Source of the DNA: Macrobrachium rosenbergii
Lineage: Eukaryota; Arthropoda; Malacostraca; Decapoda; Palaemonidae
Assembly: GCF_040412425.1 (NCBI RefSeq)
Contig: NC_089766.1
Location: 22,212,429-22,276,428 of the forward strand
Direction: 5' to 3'
DNA: 64,000 bases
Under the pieces are notes generated by a model that worked only from the letters and a program-made list of their open reading frames with translations, was not told the DNA's origin and did no database searches. The translations under genes were made by a program, and so were the position numbers. Below, in pieces: positions 25,848 through 37,331 of the stretch; position 1 is the first letter of the stretch; every line of letters begins with the position of its first letter.

Positions 25848-26869
25848 ATGATCATGGGAGCGATTGCCATTACGTCAATTGCTATTTTGTTGAGAGTTAG
25901 TCAGGTGTTGCGAAATGTTTGCTAACCGGAGTAGAACTTTCATGTCTTTTACGAGATATGATACCTTTTAGTGTTTGGATAAATTTTTTTCTGTTGGATG
26001 AGTGAGTTCCGTAGAGTTATTGTGCTTAATAGTGAGTTGACTGTGATTATTCTGAGATACAAACTTGGAATTAGTTCACATTGTGAGTGTTTGACTTTTG
26101 CATTAGTAGTTTTGTTTGGTTCAGTAACATGAAACCTTTTTGTTATTAGACCTTTTTTCAGTGTTTTTTGGGAGACTCAGTAGTGACATGGGATAGATTA
26201 GAAAACCATGTTCATTTTGGGAGATCAATATCAAGGTTCAGGAGTTGATTATAAGACGAGTTGTACTTTAGTTAGAAAAGAAGTGTGTGTGTGACAGTAG
26301 TATTTTCCAGTTGCGAGTTGTGTCTGTGGGTGGTTGTGATTATCATTAGTTCATGGACAGACTCCGACAGAATGTGACTTTAGACAGTTCCTGCGAGATT
26401 ACCACATTGAGTCCACCAGTACTCTTCCTGCCGTGTTTTTACAAGGAGTATGCAGTTACAATGATGTGCCAGAGCAACAAGTCGACATCATTCGTTCATC
26501 AGGAGTCCGAGCTGCTTTGATTCATCCTGCAGAATCATGTCTACGGAATTTCTCGTACTTAGCCGTGCTGTATTCAACAGTTCCGAGAAGATAATTATGC
26601 GTCATACGCATAACGAGCATTTGGTAGTGGAGGTACCTACAACCAAGGTGCCAATGACGGTTCCACCGTTGGAAGACATTGACGATTCCGTGATGTTCCA
26701 GTATCAGGAATATATTATGCCGACAATTTTAATTGTCTTAATAGCTATTTTACTGATAATTCTTGTTGTGGGGGTAGTAAAGCTTATTCGTGTTTGTAAG
26801 ATTACATGTAAAGGCTCTAAGAACTCAACCCCAGTGACTTTGGAAGTGCGTCATGAGAGCAGTCCTTAA
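25848..26869 (+). pseudogene. E2 env-position frame with membrane segment
   Basis: Located between integrase and the 3' LTR, where env lies in errantivirus-like elements. The clearest part is 26537-26869 (110 codons): NSS and other polar sequence, then a strongly hydrophobic segment of about 20 residues (IMPTILIVLIAILLIILVVG) followed by a Lys/Arg/Cys-rich tail (CKITCKGSK). This is the type I topology of an envelope C-terminus. Just upstream, 26353-26517 is open in another frame with NVT and several cysteines. At 25848 a 24-codon frame starts with a hydrophobic stretch (MGAIAITSIAILL) that could be a signal-peptide relic. No furin site or fusion peptide was recognised and most of the interval is full of stops, so env identity is inferred from position and topology only. 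Confidence 0.45.
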
Positions 26870-26950
26870 AGCTGCAGTGCAGTAGACATTGCTAATTGAG
26901 CATAGCTCTATTTTGTTATGTTTTATACATATGCTTTTGTTTTAGTTTGC

Positions 26951-26974
26951 CGTTAAGGAGAGCGAGACGCTCTT
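26951..26974 (+). promoter_or_regulatory. Polypurine-like tract before E2 3' LTR
   Basis: TTAAGGAGAGCGAGACGC precedes the LTR start TGTGGTGGCC at about 26975. It is an imperfect purine run, placed by position. Confidence 0.35.
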
Positions 26975-28160
26975 ATGTGGTGGCCGAGCTCTATTTCAGA
27001 AAATATGGCTGCTACAAGTTTTAAAGGACACATATATGCATTTCATAGCTTCAATGCTTTAAGATGTGATGAAAGAATTTATGGAGTCAGATGGAACTGG
27101 TCGAGAGACCCGAGGTAAAATCTTTGTGTTCAACAAATAGTTTGATTCCTCAGCAATATTGCCAGTCAGGTGATCTTCCGAAGTGTTATGTATATTCGTG
27201 AGTACGTGCGTTAATTTGATCTAGATTATGCCAAAATCTGCCCTAAAAGTGAGTTTGATCGTTCATTAACGTGATAGAACTGCAGTTGTCTAGACGTAGC
27301 TTTGGAGAGGATCCAGGCTTTGAATCGGCAGATAAGGTAGAGTTTGAAATCTCTGTTTTTATGGGAGAAAATTGAACTTGTGATTTTTACCATGATTTTC
27401 TAATCATTATGAACTTTTGAACTGGTGTGGGAGATTTAATATGAATATTCATACCTCTTTTATATTATTGTTTTGTCATGTTACGTTTGCCATATCTTGG
27501 CTATGCATTTTACACTTTCCATTATTGTGTTTTGCATTTCATATATTTTTGGGAGTTTTCTATCATGTTTGATTCTTCCGACAGATGTCTGTGGACAGAT
27601 GTCGGTAGACAGTGTGGACTGGTTTCGAATAACATGTGGTAGACTGTTTTTTTGACATGACTTTAATTATTGATTTGGGGAGTATGTGTGAGTTTGGATA
27701 TTTTCAGGCTATTAGCCATAGTGAGACTTCTTTAATCAGAAGTGTTTTGCAGTTCAGAGTTTAGTTATCTAACTCGATATTTCATTTATTATGCATTTTA
27801 ATCTTTGCTTTGTTTTATTCATTTCTTGTTGGGTTATTTGAATAATAAACCTATTTTTGTAGAAACTATTGCGTTTCTTTAAATGGTCCATTTAGTTGAT
27901 TTGGTGAGAATGAGTGCGATTCGGGTGGGTGAACTTCGGAAAACGATGAGAGAGAGAGAGAGAGAGAGAGGCGATACACAGAGAGAGAGAGAGGTGATAC
28001 ACGGTGAGAGAGAGAGAGAGAGAGAGAGGAGAAAAAGAAAGCCAAAATAGATGTAAGTGTTGCCGTGAGCGAACGTTCATACGCCTCCCGTTTCATGATT
28101 AAAGATCGTTGGAGCATTTTACGTACACCTTCAAAAGGTGTTAATTCTGTCCTCGTTACA
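26975..28160 (+). repeat. 3' LTR of E2
   Basis: Starts TGTGGTGGCC and ends GTTACA. AATAAA is at 27844-27849. GA microsatellite blocks at 27950-28029 are longer than and differently interrupted from the 5' LTR equivalent, showing repeat expansion after insertion. The antisense frames at 27866-28171 are shadows. Confidence 0.85.
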
Positions 28161-28660
28161 TATATGGTCACTAATGGTTTGTATTCATGAAAATATTCAT
28201 TTCTTCAAATATATTTAAAAAAATGTTAACTGTGAACAGGGACGTGGTTAAACTTTCTATACATAATCCGTTGCTGTATGACACCTAAAAATAGCCATGG
28301 AGATACCTAATAATTAAAATACTATACTAATTCAAACTTAGCAATACCCTCGGAAGAACAAAAATAAAATTACTCAACATTACTCAAAGTGACCCATTTT
28401 TTAATTGTTTTTTACTTTAAAAAACAGGATGGGCTACTACTGTAAATGACCTGTCCCTACTAGGCTTTAACTATAGAGACAGAAATGAAATAACCATAAG
28501 AAAGGAGGGAGAATTATATGTTATTATGGTTAGAAAGCTTTTAAATAATCAATAAAAAGTAAACTATGATCACTGTACCTTATAGTCTACAAGTTTTTTT
28601 GGGATTGCTTGATTGAAGTGATTTTTAGATGATATTTTAAGCCAGTCTTAGGTGACTCTG
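28161..28660. other. Intergenic; nothing recognised
   Basis: AT-rich unique sequence. It would contain the 3' UTR of the minus-strand gene ending at 28667 if that gene is real; no clear AATAAA on the minus strand was found. Confidence 0.5.
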
Positions 28661-28666
28661 GAGTGT

Positions 28667-29960
28667 TCAAATAGGAAGAGTGGAAGGTTCAGATGATGAT
28701 TCAGACTGCATCAGTTCCTCTAATGTTGGTCGAAACCTCTTCAGGTTCTCAAGCTTGAAAGTTTCCTAAAAGAAAATATATGTAAAACATAACCATGGAA
28801 TATTTACTGGATATACATAAAGGAAAATGCAGTCCTGTATGAGGAAAATGTCGATATGCATGTCAAATATTAAAAATGGAAGTGGGTTTACAAGAAAGGT
28901 ATAATATTAGTATTTGAAAGATACACATTGATGTATGCATTTCAAATATCAGAAAATGAAAGTGGGTTTACAAAAAGGTATGCAGTAATTAGTAACTGAA
29001 AGATATACAGTGATGTAAAACAAGTCAAACCTTCCATATGCTTAAGATATCAAGAGGAAAAGTAAAGCACAGTATGTAGTCTACATTCAGTTTGCTATTT
29101 AGAAAGATTATTCCAACTGGAAACTATGACTTGCACTCATTTGAGATATGTTCAATGGAAATGTTTGTTGGTGGAAAAAATATATACAGTGTATATTTTT
29201 AACTATATGAATCATACAAGAAGTTTAGTGAACTCAATCATACTATGTAAGATTACAAAAAAATTTCTGCTTATGTCACAGAAGATTCAGAAGAGAAAAT
29301 CCAGTTGTAAATGAGGCTTTATATTTATATATAAAAAAATGATCTTGTATTATCTATTCATCTGTTCATGTGGTGAACAATTGCTTATGAGAATGATGAA
29401 GTGTTCCATAAAAAAATAAAATCACTGAAACAGACATTGTTGCTTTCAACTTAAATAGATCTAAAGTGCCTTCAAGAGATGTAACATAGTACTACTGCAT
29501 AACAGTTAGATAGTTTTACTGACAGAGAAATACAGTTGCCCTGTAAAAAAACTATACCTAGTAAAGGATGAAATCATAAGTTTAAGGAATTCTGTATATA
29601 AAATACAAAGTTCTTGACACATTTATCCAGCTTTGCGAAGAGCAGGATTGATAAATAATTTCTTTTCATAAAAATACCATCCAAATTTAAACTAACCTAA
29701 TCATTTCTTTCATAGTAGGAGACCTATGACTTTCTTCAGGACTAGGGGTAACTGTAAACTAGGGGTACTAGGCAGTTTCTCAGGCTGTGGAGGTGTTTAC
29801 TTACTGAGGAAGCATTTTAATTTGCTGAAGCTACTGAAAAGACAGACAGCCTGAGGATATGTTTGAAGAAATCCCAGAGAGCAATCATTGAGGTGTGAAG
29901 GGCAGATCGAAGACGTGTTCTGAGGAAACCACTGCCCGTTTCATTGGTTGTAGCCGCCAT
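28667..29960 (-). CDS. Candidate small two-exon host gene, unknown function
   Basis: Exon 1 starts at ATG 29958-29960 in the strong context AAGATGGCGGC and reads MAATTNETGSGFLRTRLRSA onward, with an amphipathic or hydrophobic stretch (MIALWDFFKHILRLSVFS). The last exon is 28765-28667: an acceptor (TTTTCTTTTAG) at 28766 is followed by ETFKLENLKRFRPTLEELM, then a Ser/Glu-rich tail and TGA. Two donors would join the exons in the same phase: GTAGCT near 29833, giving a continuous frame of about 76 codons, or the better consensus GTAAGT near 29805, which would include an in-frame TAA. Both exons keep one phase and look compositionally coding. I do not recognise the family. It could be a small membrane or organelle protein, or a coincidence of two short frames. 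Confidence 0.4.
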
Positions 29961-32900
29961 CTTGTTTAGCTGGGAAAACAACAATCTTAATACACCGAGA
30001 GCTTTTGGATTAGGTGCATGCAAGTGAGCCCATATTTGGCCTTTTACCTTATAAGATTTCACATTTTACTTCATGGATGTCAGTCATCCGAGAGTTTAAA
30101 AAGAACGCTGGCATTTGTTTTACTAGATTCAACCATACTTTTGTACATATCTTCAGGTCTTTTTCTGTGATGTGGAGAAAAATATTTAAAACCTGCCACA
30201 TGTGGTAATTCTGTGATAACTCATGCTAAATGCAAGATTATTCTAATACTAGCATGAACACCTGGGTTAGAGAGAATATGTGCACGTGATTATAGGCAAC
30301 TGTCAAATGTAAGAGCCATTTTTGAGTATCAGACATTTAACCTACTTCTGTGTGAGTTGTCAGTATGGATAACTGTCACAATAGCTTGCAACTAATATTC
30401 CGAGATATAAAAATAAGAGGTTAGACTTCCTATATTTTCCAAGAAAGTGTAGCATATGGAGTTTAGCATACTATCTAGTCTTTAGTGTTTCATATCTCAA
30501 GCTTTAAAGGTTTAGCAACCCAGTAGTCTATTTCAAAACAGGCAAAAATCACTAAACTTTATAAAAAAACAAAAGCATGTTATAGATTACGAAAATGTAA
30601 ATTAACTATATTTCCTTAAAACTATAGGTCCATTAAAAAAATTCAGGACAGACTGTACTACAGTTTGGTAACTTCAGTTCGAACGAAAGTACACATGTAA
30701 AAACATTTACCCTGAATATAAAAACGTTTAGTGTGAAACTTCCAGATTTATAAACAGAAACATCTGCATCTCGAGGACAACAATAAATGACTGACGTAAA
30801 CTATAACCTCACCTATCCTAAGCATCATTATAAAACAGACTAGAGAATCTCACTCCAAAAAGTGCTCGTCTTCATATACACAGCATCTGCTCTCTCATGA
30901 AATAAATTTACTGGCATAAACCTAACCTTACCTGTTTAGTACCTAGCCTCAGAAACAGTGTCAAGTTAGGCTGGGCCAGAGCTTCAGAAATGGCAGTTTT
31001 CTTGTAACCAGTGCTTTGGCTTATCTGTCCTAGTGAAGCTGGCCACCTGTCCGAATGCACCAGGCTGGGCAGAAGATTATGATTTTATCATTGAGATGAA
31101 CTACTAGCTCTCATTTCTCCAGGCCAGGCTCCCTGCACTTTGATAGGCCAGGCTACCGGTAGAAGTAGGTACAGCCTACTCTAATGGAGATGCATTTGCT
31201 TGAAGATATAAGTCCTGTGCGCATTTGTTAACAAATCTGAGTTGACACAAGCCTTCTAACCCATTTCTCCTTCTTTGTAAAAGCATTGGATCACGTTCAC
31301 CTCTGCTGATAACGGAATGTTAGGCCATCATCGTTTTCCCCGGAAATCCTAAGAACAGCTGACCAACTTTGACAGCTACAGAGCAGGCGCGGCTTCTTCT
31401 GCAGCAGTTAGCATCGTCTGCTGCACTGCCTCTTCTATGGATAATCAGGAAAAATCACTCCAAAACGTGGGTAAAATTAAAAATTTTTAAAAGTGTTTAT
31501 TTGTCTAGAATTGTGCATAAAAGACAAATTTAATATTTAAATATTATATACAAAACAAATAACACTCATGTACAGAGAAAGAGTCATCTTATTCAAGTAA
31601 TGAAAGGACTTCATGTGGTTCCTGATAAATGTCGGGGAAAACACACACTTTTACGTCTGGCAGTGCAGCAAAATAATGTTTATTCTATAATTTTATTATT
31701 TAAGAACTTATAGGCCGGTCAATCAACACTATATCTATAAAATTAGAATAGAGATGTGATAATTATGTGTTATTTACAAAAGTATCTACTAAAAAATATC
31801 CACTGTATTGGTTTTGTGGCGCATGATTTTTCCTGCAGCGTGCCTTTGTCCGGTTCCTGTCAATTTGTATTTACGGATAGTACAGAATTGCTAATTATTA
31901 ACAATTTAACGAACGAATTCAAATTTAAGTGATAAAATTGAATTAAATTTATGTAATTTTGACAATTATGTTATTTATATAAAATAATGCTACTATAATA
32001 CGAAACACACATAAAATATAATAAAGGATTTCGAACGTCGACAATATTAGTTGTAGAATAAAACTGTGCAGTAAATAAGGTCTGTGTGAATTTTGTCTCG
32101 TTTGTAATGCTTTAATGCCTCATATTTTATATTGCTATGGGTAAAAGTCTTTGTCGTAGCGGTTTTAAACTGTCTGGCTATTGCTTTACGACAGATTTTC
32201 TTAATGAGATACCGTGATATACCCTAAAGTTAAGCATTATGACACCTGCTATCATGACAGGTGTCAGTACCCAGTAATTGAAACAAGGACCTTGAGAAGT
32301 ACCTGGGTAGTGGATTCAATGTGCCTATTTCTACGGATTAATGGATTACTGCTGATCACTAATTTAAGTATTTGTCAAAATTAGGGACTCTAATTATGCA
32401 TTAAGTGCAATTATGCCCAAGAACTCAGAACATTCGCAAAATCGTAGTTGTTTACTGTTAAAGCTATTGTTTAGTACCGGTAGGCTTAACTGCCACTGGG
32501 TATTCTTGAATAGGTGATTGACTTACTGGTGTTTTATTTTTTATTTTTCCATTACCCAGGAACGGTTATTTGTTGTTTAGTTCAGTGTTCACATTAATCT
32601 GTATACGTTTTTCAACAATTAAGGTTTTCATTCACTGACAACGTTTTCGATAAGCTTAGTGACACAATTCATACGGGTAGGCCATGCCTGGGAACATTGG
32701 TGATTGATAATAAACATTAAAGCTGACATCGATGTATGTGTTTAGGCTGAATATTCTTGGCTTCATTTTAACGTGTCTTAACGTTGATCTGCCTTGGCTT
32801 TATACTACGTACCTTAAAGGTGGTGACTGCCATGTTCCTCTCCAACCTAGCGGATGTTGAAAAGACTTGTAGCTATAAGTATTATATGTGTGCTGTAAAT

Positions 32901-33186
32901 AAAATACAAGTTTTAAAACCAAATTTTTTATGATATTTCATCTATCCAGTCTGAATTATAGACTGCTCTGGTTAGTACCTGGTGTTATCAGGTTTTAATT
33001 TTTGTAATTTATTGGGCTGATTAATTTGTGATAAAGGTAGTAAAAGATATTGGGCTATTTTGGAGTGTAGTATGAACTATCATTTTGAAGTGCATCTTGT
33101 GAATGTTAAGCTGTTATATTTGTGAATGCTGAAGGAAAATATAGTAAAGTATATTTTAAATATAAGAGAAATTTAGATAAAATTTG
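29961..33186. other. Intergenic, apparently single-copy
   Basis: No coding region was recognised. The first 100 bp would be the promoter side of the 28667-29960 candidate. Around 30960-31440 the GC content rises and 'ggccaggct' recurs near 31130 and 31150. An AATAAA at about 32898, following TGTGCTG, resembles a plus-strand polyadenylation site, but no upstream exon was found. Confidence 0.5.
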
Positions 33187-33228
33187 TATTTAATAATAAT
33201 AATAATATTAATTATAATAATAATAATA

Positions 33229-33291
<63 letters not shown>
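33187..33291. repeat. (ATT)n microsatellite
   Basis: (AAT)n turning into (ATT)n, about 100 bp, so the tract is itself partly self-complementary. Confidence 0.95.
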
Positions 33292-33294
<3 letters not shown>

Positions 33295-33500
33295 AATATT
33301 GTGTATTGTTCAAGCTGAAGTGTCCATTAAAATTGTAAGTGCGTTACCGCTGTGCAATGGTCATAAGCAACAAAGAAAAAGTGGCCATTAGCAGGCAGAT
33401 TTTAAACTAATTTAGGTACATGTTAGTAAATATATGAATATAATGGGGATGTATATATAATGTATATGTATATGTATTCTATATATACATATGTATATCT

Positions 33501-34000
33501 NNNNNNNNNNNNNNNNNNNNNNNNNNNNNNNNNNNNNNNNNNNNNNNNNNNNNNNNNNNNNNNNNNNNNNNNNNNNNNNNNNNNNNNNNNNNNNNNNNNN
33601 NNNNNNNNNNNNNNNNNNNNNNNNNNNNNNNNNNNNNNNNNNNNNNNNNNNNNNNNNNNNNNNNNNNNNNNNNNNNNNNNNNNNNNNNNNNNNNNNNNNN
33701 NNNNNNNNNNNNNNNNNNNNNNNNNNNNNNNNNNNNNNNNNNNNNNNNNNNNNNNNNNNNNNNNNNNNNNNNNNNNNNNNNNNNNNNNNNNNNNNNNNNN
33801 NNNNNNNNNNNNNNNNNNNNNNNNNNNNNNNNNNNNNNNNNNNNNNNNNNNNNNNNNNNNNNNNNNNNNNNNNNNNNNNNNNNNNNNNNNNNNNNNNNNN
33901 NNNNNNNNNNNNNNNNNNNNNNNNNNNNNNNNNNNNNNNNNNNNNNNNNNNNNNNNNNNNNNNNNNNNNNNNNNNNNNNNNNNNNNNNNNNNNNNNNNNN
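33501..34000. other. Assembly gap, 500 N
   Basis: Exactly 500 unknown bases, a typical fixed-size scaffold gap. The left edge breaks inside TA-rich repeats (33440-33500). Frames drawn across it are meaningless. Confidence 0.99.
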
Positions 34001-34490
34001 AATTTTCATGCAAAAAGAGACCACGGGAAAAAAATGCAAACATAATATCAATTACAAGGATTTCAAAATAATAGGCAAGGCTCGAATGACCACCAACTGT
34101 CAATACTAGGAATCTCTTTTTATTAAACAACTAGTTCCCCAATTAAATACTCAGTCCCCGTCAACACCTCTATACCTCTTGTGAGTTTCCGTTGGAACCA
34201 AACGGACCTGAATGTCACTCAGCTTTTGCCTTCAGCACTATTTGGTATTCATTGTTCCTTTCTGTTATGTTTGTTTTTAAACTTTTATGTAAAATTTCTT
34301 TTTCTCGTATTTAAAATCTGAGTCTATTTTTAATTCTGTTGTCTTTTTTTTTTTTTTTAATTTATAGCTTTGAAAATGGGACACATGGTCCTGAAACGTC
34401 AGCATAATAAAGTACATTGAAAGGAGGTACAAGATTCTCCTTCTCCTAACTCGACGCTGTTCATCAGGTTTAAAGCAACCGCTTCGACTT

Positions 34491-34596
<106 letters not shown>

Positions 34597-35508
34597 ATAT
34601 AGAATAGATTCTTCGAACATTTGATTCAGACCTGACACGAGGCTATAAAGTGCAACTGTCCATTAAATGAAATATATTCTTTTAATAGACACCGAATGAC
34701 CTTGGACCAGGATTCAGTATGCCAAGGACATTAACCTTTCTTCAAAGAAATTTCTTTTTTCCAACATTCGGAACTTAACTGCGCTTTGAGAGTGCAAGAT
34801 GCTGTATGGCCACCAAAGAAAGTTTAGTTTATTTGGGGTCTCTTACGCATCATTATTTAAGCACTAATTCGTTTTAATGATTAACAAATTCTTTCATCAG
34901 CACCGAGCAGCTTCTTATAAGATGCACTTGAGTGCACAATATCATTGTGCAGATAACAGTATAAAGAACTCATGAAAGGATAGGCCGTCAAGAGAAAAAT
35001 GAGAAATTTGAAATACCTTGTCTGTAACTACAAACTGGGCTCTTGATTAGTAGTTTATTTTCTTTTGAGCTCTTCAAAATATTTTCTTTTCGAACATTCT
35101 GCTGGTCTAATCTGATGTGACCTCTAGTAATTAGAAATAATTTTATCTCTTCCAAATATAAGCAATTAGTGCTGTAAGTCGTCAAATTCAGTTGGTCCCT
35201 ACAGATCCTTGAAGCCTAGCCACGCTAGTCATGCAACCACAGCTCTTCGAAATGTAATCATCAGCTCAGAGGTGAATGTGGCACAGACTGGCACTTTCTG
35301 GAAAATTACTCCTGAAACCGAAACCGAAATATTTACGTCCGCACGAAGGATGGTGACGACACTTGTCTTTTTCAATTGCAATTAGTCATTCTTAGAAGAT
35401 GCCTGTTCGCAAATATATTCACATACATAACTGCCATAAAATCCAGTTCTTGTTAAAACTAACACTGCATACGCAATCTTCTTTTGAAAAAGGTTTAAGA
35501 GATATTAA

Positions 35509-35814
35509 ATGAGGGGCTTAACACTGATCAATATACACTATCAAACATTTATGAAAGATATGAATTATACTGCTCGTATTGTTCGAATTAACATTTCATC
35601 AGAGTTCTTCCCTGAAAGAACTTTTTCTTTTATAGAAAGCCTTTTAAAATCGGCTGACACAGTAGTTACCAAAACTGGACTTTATGATATCAAGAAAACT
35701 ACTGATAAAAAAATAGCCAAATCCCAAACCCGCGTAACCATGGTACAAAAAGCTTTATGCCTCTTTGCTATTGAATCTTTGGTCATGAGCATGTCCACAG
35801 AGGAAATAATTTAA
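35509..35814 (+). CDS. Unassigned 101-codon frame
   Basis: The frame from ATG 35509 to TAA has ordinary amino-acid composition, unlike the repeat-driven frames around it, including FSFIESLLKSADTVVTKTG and a Lys/Thr-rich middle. No motif, signal or membrane segment was recognised. The same reading frame stays fairly open after the stop (FSIKKKVYIADI near 35830-35865), suggesting a decayed longer sequence, perhaps from a mobile element. It could equally be chance. Confidence 0.2.
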   Translation: MRGLTLINIHYQTFMKDMNYTARIVRINISSEFFPERTFSFIESLLKSADTVVTKTGLYDIKKTTDKKIAKSQTRVTMVQKALCLFAIESLVMSMSTEEII

Positions 35815-37179
35815 ACTATTATAGACAAGTTTTCTATTAAGAAAAAAGTATATATTGCTGATATCTGAAAATCTTTTAAGGTGACTGTTGAAGTTTTGCA
35901 CGAAAGCGGAAATTTTTAGAAGACATGACCGACGACTACACCAAAATGTTGACAATGCTTTCTGCATTCTTTTTTTTTTTTATATCGGCATGATAGATAA
36001 AAGGGTTCTACAGAACAAGTGACTTTCGTTTCCATAGCTACGAACGCTGTACTGATTATATGTGCGTTCAACGTACAATTACCTAAACTTCCAAATGCCT
36101 TTAGAGAGTTCCTGCCTTTATTTTACAGCAGACACAACTGGGAACGGGTTTCCTGACCTTCCTCGATGAGATGGCTACAGCTACTCATAATGACTTAAGG
36201 CGACAGTACACTGCAATAGAAAAGTCTGCGACGCTCACTGATGCAGTGATAGAGGCCCCATTTATGCTGTGATAGTAATGACCGGTGACGGCAGCCAGTT
36301 GAATCTGACTTTATAGTCAAATTAATAGTTCACCGACATTCAGTGGTCATTAGCAAGCGAGGAATGAGTGAGAGACATTTAACCTTTTTACCTGGCTGTA
36401 CATAGGAGGAAAATTAATACCGTGCAGCTCCATGCTTGTCCCTAATGAGCATTCTCGCACCGTAGTTCATGTGCTTCGTCGCAAGCAAGACTAGACAGAT
36501 GCAGTTAGGTACTTGGAAATATAGTACATGTATTGACATGCAAAGTGCCATTAATAAGATAACTGATGGTTGTAAGGAGGACAGCAACACTGAAGAGAAA
36601 AAATGTGATAGAATTATACTATAGAAATTACAAAGGTACCACAATATGACCCAGACAATAATATCTTTCGTGGCTTTGTAACATACGATCTAACACCGAC
36701 TGATGAGAAAACAATGAATTAACCTTTGAATCTATTTTAAAAACTGCGAGCTATAAATTGCACACCATGACATATATTAGCAATACTACATTTATATCAA
36801 GAGGGCCTGTCATTCGCTAAAAAATCATACCTGAAATGCGAGTAAATTCAATATCTTACGAGAGAAAGTGTGGCTAGTCATGATGGCACCAAGCCACTTC
36901 GCTAAACGTTCGAGAAAATCGCATCCAAATATTTGGCAGCATTTAAATACGTGCTGTATGTTGGCTGAAATATGGTTTGTAACAGTTTTATGATTTTCAG
37001 AATGATATCTTAGTGAGAATTATGGAATTTAAAGAAACACAGCGAAATTATAAAATGTAAATATGAAATGCAATACAAGTTGAATGTTAAGAATAAAATG
37101 AATAAAACTTATCACACACGCACCAGAAAATAAAAAGAAGAGAAAAAGTATTTGACCATAGATATCTTCAACGTTATTG

Positions 37180-37330
<151 letters not shown>

Positions 37331-37331
37331 A

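Larger units (their letters stand above)
18856..28160 (+). mobile_element. E2: full-length, decayed Ty3/gypsy retrotransposon with env-position frame
   Basis: Two LTRs of about 1.2 kb enclose a 6.9 kb interior with gag, protease, RT, RNase H and integrase in the standard gypsy order. A final reading frame with a membrane segment lies between integrase and the 3' LTR. PBS (20071-20080) and a purine-rich tract before the 3' LTR are present. Every gene has frame breaks, and the LTRs differ by many substitutions and indels, so the copy is old. The left LTR edge runs into TATATATAT and the base after the right LTR begins TATAT, consistent with insertion into a TA-rich site. Confidence 0.9.

Noticed and set aside
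33423..34130. Long frames through the N run
   Set aside because: They exist only because unknown bases contain no stop codons.
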